Source of the DNA: Microbacteriaceae bacterium
GTDB lineage: Bacteria > Actinomycetota > Actinomycetes > Actinomycetales > Microbacteriaceae
Direction: 5' to 3'
Assembly (NCBI GenBank): GCA_012719255.1
Contig: JAAYAS010000387.1
Coordinates: 1-15,942 of the forward strand
DNA: 15,942 bases
This document shows, piece by piece, positions 13,164 through 15,942 of the stretch (its first letter is position 1; the number at the start of each line of letters is the position of its first letter). The translations under genes were made by a program, and so were the position numbers. Under the pieces are notes generated by a model. The model was not told the DNA's origin, did not search any database, and worked only from the letters and a program-made list of their open reading frames with translations.

Positions 13164-13562
13164 ATGTATCAGCTGCACATCGAGCCGAAGGTCTCGGAGA
13201 CCGACGCCCTCGGCCACATCAACAACACGGTCATGCCGGTCTGGTTCGAAGCCGCTCGGACCCCGCTCTTCCGCATCTTCAATCCGGAGCTCGACTTCGA
13301 CAACTGGCACATGGTGGTCGTCGGCCTCGCCCTCGACTACCGGCGGCAGACCTACTACGGCCGCCCCGCGGAGGTGCGCGGCTGGGTCGCCTCCATCGGC
13401 AAGTCGAGCATCAAGCTCGCGGAGCACCTGTATCAGGACGGAGAACTCTGCGTGGTCAACGAAGCGGTCTACGTGAACTTCGATCACGAGACGCAGCGGA
13501 GCCGACCGATCTCGGACGCGCAGCGCGAAGCGCTGCAGCAGCACCTCAAGGAGGACTCATGA
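13164..13562 (+). CDS. Hotdog-fold acyl-CoA thioesterase (4HBT/YbgC-like)
   Basis: This 132-residue hotdog protein begins YQLHIEPKVSETDALGHINN, the N-terminal strand and active-site motif of YbgC/4-hydroxybenzoyl-CoA thioesterase-like enzymes, with likely catalytic Asp14 and the GHINN turn (17-21). YYGRPAEVRGWVASIGKSSI and EAVYVNFD are typical later strands. It should hydrolyse an acyl- or aroyl-CoA to the free acid in the cytosol. In this operon it could release a chain-shortened acid or rescue CoA from dead-end esters. ATG 13164 is the only start giving the full fold; the in-frame sequence upstream reaches the symporter TAG and offers only CTG 13161. It has no close Shine-Dalgarno. The stop overlaps the next gene's ATG. 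The substrate is unknown. Confidence 0.9.
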   Translation: MYQLHIEPKVSETDALGHINNTVMPVWFEAARTPLFRIFNPELDFDNWHMVVVGLALDYRRQTYYGRPAEVRGWVASIGKSSIKLAEHLYQDGELCVVNEAVYVNFDHETQRSRPISDAQREALQQHLKEDS

Positions 13563-14341
13563 CTACCGATCGCATTCGCACCGACGTCGATGCGGGCGTG
13601 CTCGAGCTCGTGCTCGACAGGCCGGAGGCCCGGAACGCGCTCGAGAACTCGATGATCGCGGCGATCCTCGATGCGCTCGACGAAGCCGCGCGGCGAGACG
13701 ATGTGCGCGCGGTGCTCATCCGCGGCGAGGGCAAGGCATTCTGCGCCGGCGACGATCTCAAGGACATGGGCACGGAATCTCATCCGCTCGACCCCAACCC
13801 TTTCGTGGAGTACGCCGCGGGCTACCCCCGCATCGTCCGCGCCATCCAGGAGCTCCCGAAGCCGGTCGTCTGCGCCGTGCACGGGTTCGCCATGGGGGCC
13901 GGGCTCGAGATCGCGCTCGCGAGCGACACGATCGTCGCCGCGCGCGGTTCGCTCGTCGGACTGCCGTTCGTCAAGCGCGGCATCGCGGCGGGGACGGTGC
14001 TGCTCGCTCGCGCCGCCGGCCGGCACTTCGCCGCCGACCTGCTCTTCAGCGGCCGGATGGCCGATGTCGCCGAGCTCGAACGGCTCGGCATCGTGGCGCA
14101 GCTCTGCGAGGCCGACGAGGTGCTCGACGTCGCCCGCCGCCGTGCGACGGCACTCGCGCTCGGCCCGACGTCGGTGATCGGCGCCATGAAGCGCGCGATG
14201 CACCGCGGGCTCGAGAGCCCGGCCGCCGCGGCCATGGATCTCCAGGTGGCCGCCACGGCCGAATCGTCGTTGACGGCCGACTTCGCCGAGGGCAAGCGGG
14301 CGTTCGCCGAGAAGCGCGATCCTGAGTTCACCGGAAAGTAA
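13559..14341 (+). CDS. Crotonase-family protein lacking the second hydratase Glu
   Basis: This 260-residue crotonase has the oxyanion-hole motif GEGKAFCAGDDLKD and HGFAMGAGLEIALASD with Glu117 (the Glu144-type residue). Twenty residues further, where the second catalytic Glu of hydratases belongs, the sequence reads GLPFVKRGIAAG with Phe137. The operon's other crotonase has Glu at the same place. Crotonases with this change are often isomerases, dehalogenases, hydrolases or other CoA-ester enzymes, so 'enoyl-CoA hydratase' would be unsafe. AAGGAGG four bases before the ATG and overlap with the thioesterase stop show coupled expression. The ligase gene begins 13 bases after its TAA. The grouping thioesterase-crotonase-ligase may be a functional subunit of the operon acting on the entering or leaving acid. 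The actual reaction is not known. Confidence 0.88.
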   Translation: MTTDRIRTDVDAGVLELVLDRPEARNALENSMIAAILDALDEAARRDDVRAVLIRGEGKAFCAGDDLKDMGTESHPLDPNPFVEYAAGYPRIVRAIQELPKPVVCAVHGFAMGAGLEIALASDTIVAARGSLVGLPFVKRGIAAGTVLLARAAGRHFAADLLFSGRMADVAELERLGIVAQLCEADEVLDVARRRATALALGPTSVIGAMKRAMHRGLESPAAAAMDLQVAATAESSLTADFAEGKRAFAEKRDPEFTGK

Positions 14342-14354
14342 GCGAGGTACCGAA

Positions 14355-15942
14355 ATGACCATCCCGTCGACGAGCGGTGCGCCGCTCACGCGCGACCAGC
14401 CCATCCACGAGTACCTCCGCGAGCACGCCCGCCGGGATCCGGATCGGGTCGCGATGACCTTCTACGGGCGCGAGTACACCTACGGCTGGCTCGACGAGGC
14501 CACCGACCGACTCGCCACGCACCTCCTCGACCGCGGCATCGGGAAGGGCGACTGCGTCGCCCTCTACATGCAGAACTCGCCGCAATACGTCATCGCGCAC
14601 TTCGCAGCGCAGAAGATCGGGGCGATGGTCGCACCGTGCAATCCGATGTTCAAGGAGTGGGAGCTCGAGTTCGAGCTTGTCGATGCCCGGGCGAAGGCGA
14701 TCTTCGTCCACGACGAGCTGTTCGAGCGGTTCGCCGTGGTCGCCGACCGCACCCAGGTCGGCACCATCGTGGTGTCGTCGTACGAGGACTTCCTGCCGGA
14801 GGGGGAGGTCCCCGCGTTCCTCGAGGGCGAGTACGTGCGCAGTCAGGGCGATGTCTCCGCGGTCCGCAACGCCGCGGTGCCGCTCACGAGCATCCTCGAC
14901 GACGACTCGATCACGATCGACCCGGAACGGCTCGCGCTCGAGCTCGACATGACCGACGACGTGAGTCTCGTCATGTACACCTCCGGCACCACCGGCAAGC
15001 CGAAGGGCGCCATGCTCACGTTCGAGAACGTCGAGTTCAAGACCGCGTGCGTCGTGCGCACCTACGAGCTCACGGCCGACGACGTCGTGCTCGCGGTCAT
15101 GCCGATCTTCCACATCGCCGGAATGCTCGTCGGGATGAACGCGGCGATCATGGCCGGTGCGGCGATGACGATCATCGCGCGGTTCGAGCCCGAGTCGATG
15201 CTCGCCGCGATCGAGCGCGACGGCGTGACATTCACGTATACGACGCCGATCATGAACATCGAGATGCTCGACCGGAACGGTGACGGCAGGTATCGGCTCG
15301 ACCGCCTGCGGGGCTCGATCGGGACGAGCTTCGGCCTCCAGGTGACGGAGGAGCTCTCGTCGCGCTGGCAGGAGATGACCGGTGTGCCGTTCATCGAGTT
15401 CGCCTACGGGATGAGCGAGACCCACACCGGCGACACGATGCAGCGCCTCGACGACTACCGCTGGGGGAGCGTCGGCAAGCCGACGTACGAGACCGAGATC
15501 GAGATCCGAAGTCTCGACGACCGGATGCTCGCCCTGCCGCGCGGGGAGCGGGGCGAGATCGTCGTGCGCAGCCGGAGCGTGTTCAAGGGCTACCTCGGCC
15601 GCGACGAGGCGACGGCGGCGAGCAAGCACGACGGCTGGTACTTCTCGGGCGACATCGGTCGGTTCGACGAGGACGGCTTCATGTACTTCGAGGGGCGGAA
15701 CAAGGAAATGATCAAGTGCAACGGCTACTCGGTGTTCCCCGAGGAGGTCGAGGAGTTCCTGGCGCGCCACGGCGACGTCGCCGCGGTCGCGGTGATCGGC
15801 GTGCCCGATCCGCAACGCGGTGAGAGCGTCATGGCGTTCGTCGTGCCGACCGCGAACGCGACGGTCACGGAGGACGAGCTCGTCGAATGGAGCCGCGAGC
15901 ACATGGCCGCCTACAAGTACCCGCGCGCCGTGCGATTCGTCG
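14355..15942 (+). CDS. AMP-forming acyl-CoA ligase, 3' end beyond the window
   Basis: The 529 codons in the window cover nearly all of an ANL-superfamily ligase, which activates a carboxylic acid with ATP to the acyl-AMP and then the CoA thioester. Motifs in order: P-loop YTSGTTGKPKG (208-218), FHIAGM, YGMSET (351-356), GWYFSGD with Asp433, and the hinge GRNKEMIKCNGYSVFPEEVE from 447. The last residues shown, YKYPRAVRFV, lead into the C-terminal segment with the catalytic Lys, which is cut off. GAGG lies seven bases before the ATG. Next to the symporter, this is the likely entry enzyme of the pathway. The binding-pocket sequence does not let me name the acid; fatty, cinnamic/benzoic and carnitine-type acids all use this family. 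The gene belongs to the operon that starts at 8462. Confidence 0.94.
   Translation, partial: MTIPSTSGAPLTRDQPIHEYLREHARRDPDRVAMTFYGREYTYGWLDEATDRLATHLLDRGIGKGDCVALYMQNSPQYVIAHFAAQKIGAMVAPCNPMFKEWELEFELVDARAKAIFVHDELFERFAVVADRTQVGTIVVSSYEDFLPEGEVPAFLEGEYVRSQGDVSAVRNAAVPLTSILDDDSITIDPERLALELDMTDDVSLVMYTSGTTGKPKGAMLTFENVEFKTACVVRTYELTADDVVLAVMPIFHIAGMLVGMNAAIMAGAAMTIIARFEPESMLAAIERDGVTFTYTTPIMNIEMLDRNGDGRYRLDRLRGSIGTSFGLQVTEELSSRWQEMTGVPFIEFAYGMSETHTGDTMQRLDDYRWGSVGKPTYETEIEIRSLDDRMLALPRGERGEIVVRSRSVFKGYLGRDEATAASKHDGWYFSGDIGRFDEDGFMYFEGRNKEMIKCNGYSVFPEEVEEFLARHGDVAAVAVIGVPDPQRGESVMAFVVPTANATVTEDELVEWSREHMAAYKYPRAVRFV

Overview
The window is very GC-rich DNA with codons that almost always end in G or C, and it carries a sortase-type LPQTG signal, a short-Q-loop cytochrome bd oxidase with separate cydDC, and TAGNNT-like -10 boxes placed 6-9 bases from start codons. 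Together these suggest an aerobic high-GC Gram-positive actinobacterium, probably Microbacteriaceae-like. The family assignment is an inference from style, not a match.

Layout. Bases 1-252 hold the 3' end of a surface-protein gene with PIET repeats and a complete LPXTG sorting signal, but an in-frame TAG at 133-135 separates the two. A strong hairpin (264-306) lies between it and a convergent SRAP-family DNA-repair gene (334-1074, minus). A DedA-family membrane protein (1117-1809) diverges from the SRAP gene. A 248-bp AT-richer region with nested dyads and a -10 box then leads to cydA-cydB (2058-4566). A hairpin and a new promoter precede cydD-cydC (4674-8173). cydAB encode the terminal quinol oxidase, and cydDC the ABC exporter of cysteine/glutathione needed to assemble it.

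After a 288-bp gap with direct repeats comes a tightly packed plus-strand catabolic operon from 8462 to beyond the window end: thiolase, 3-hydroxyacyl-CoA dehydrogenase, enoyl-CoA hydratase, a 77-residue two-helix membrane protein, a sodium:solute symporter, a hotdog thioesterase, a second crotonase lacking one catalytic Glu, and an AMP-forming acyl-CoA ligase (cut by the window end). Most junctions are ATGA overlaps or short gaps. The set reads as uptake of a carboxylic acid, activation to its CoA ester, beta-oxidation-type chain shortening and hydrolytic release of a product. No acyl-CoA dehydrogenase or regulator is seen in the window, and the substrate cannot be named from the sequence.

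The points most worth following up are the amber codon before the LPQTG signal, the thioesterase gene whose only Shine-Dalgarno is separated from its ATG by a 13-bp hairpin, the unusual second crotonase, the small membrane protein coupled to the symporter, and the structured leader of cydA. I see no RNA genes, insertion sequences, CRISPR arrays or phage genes.
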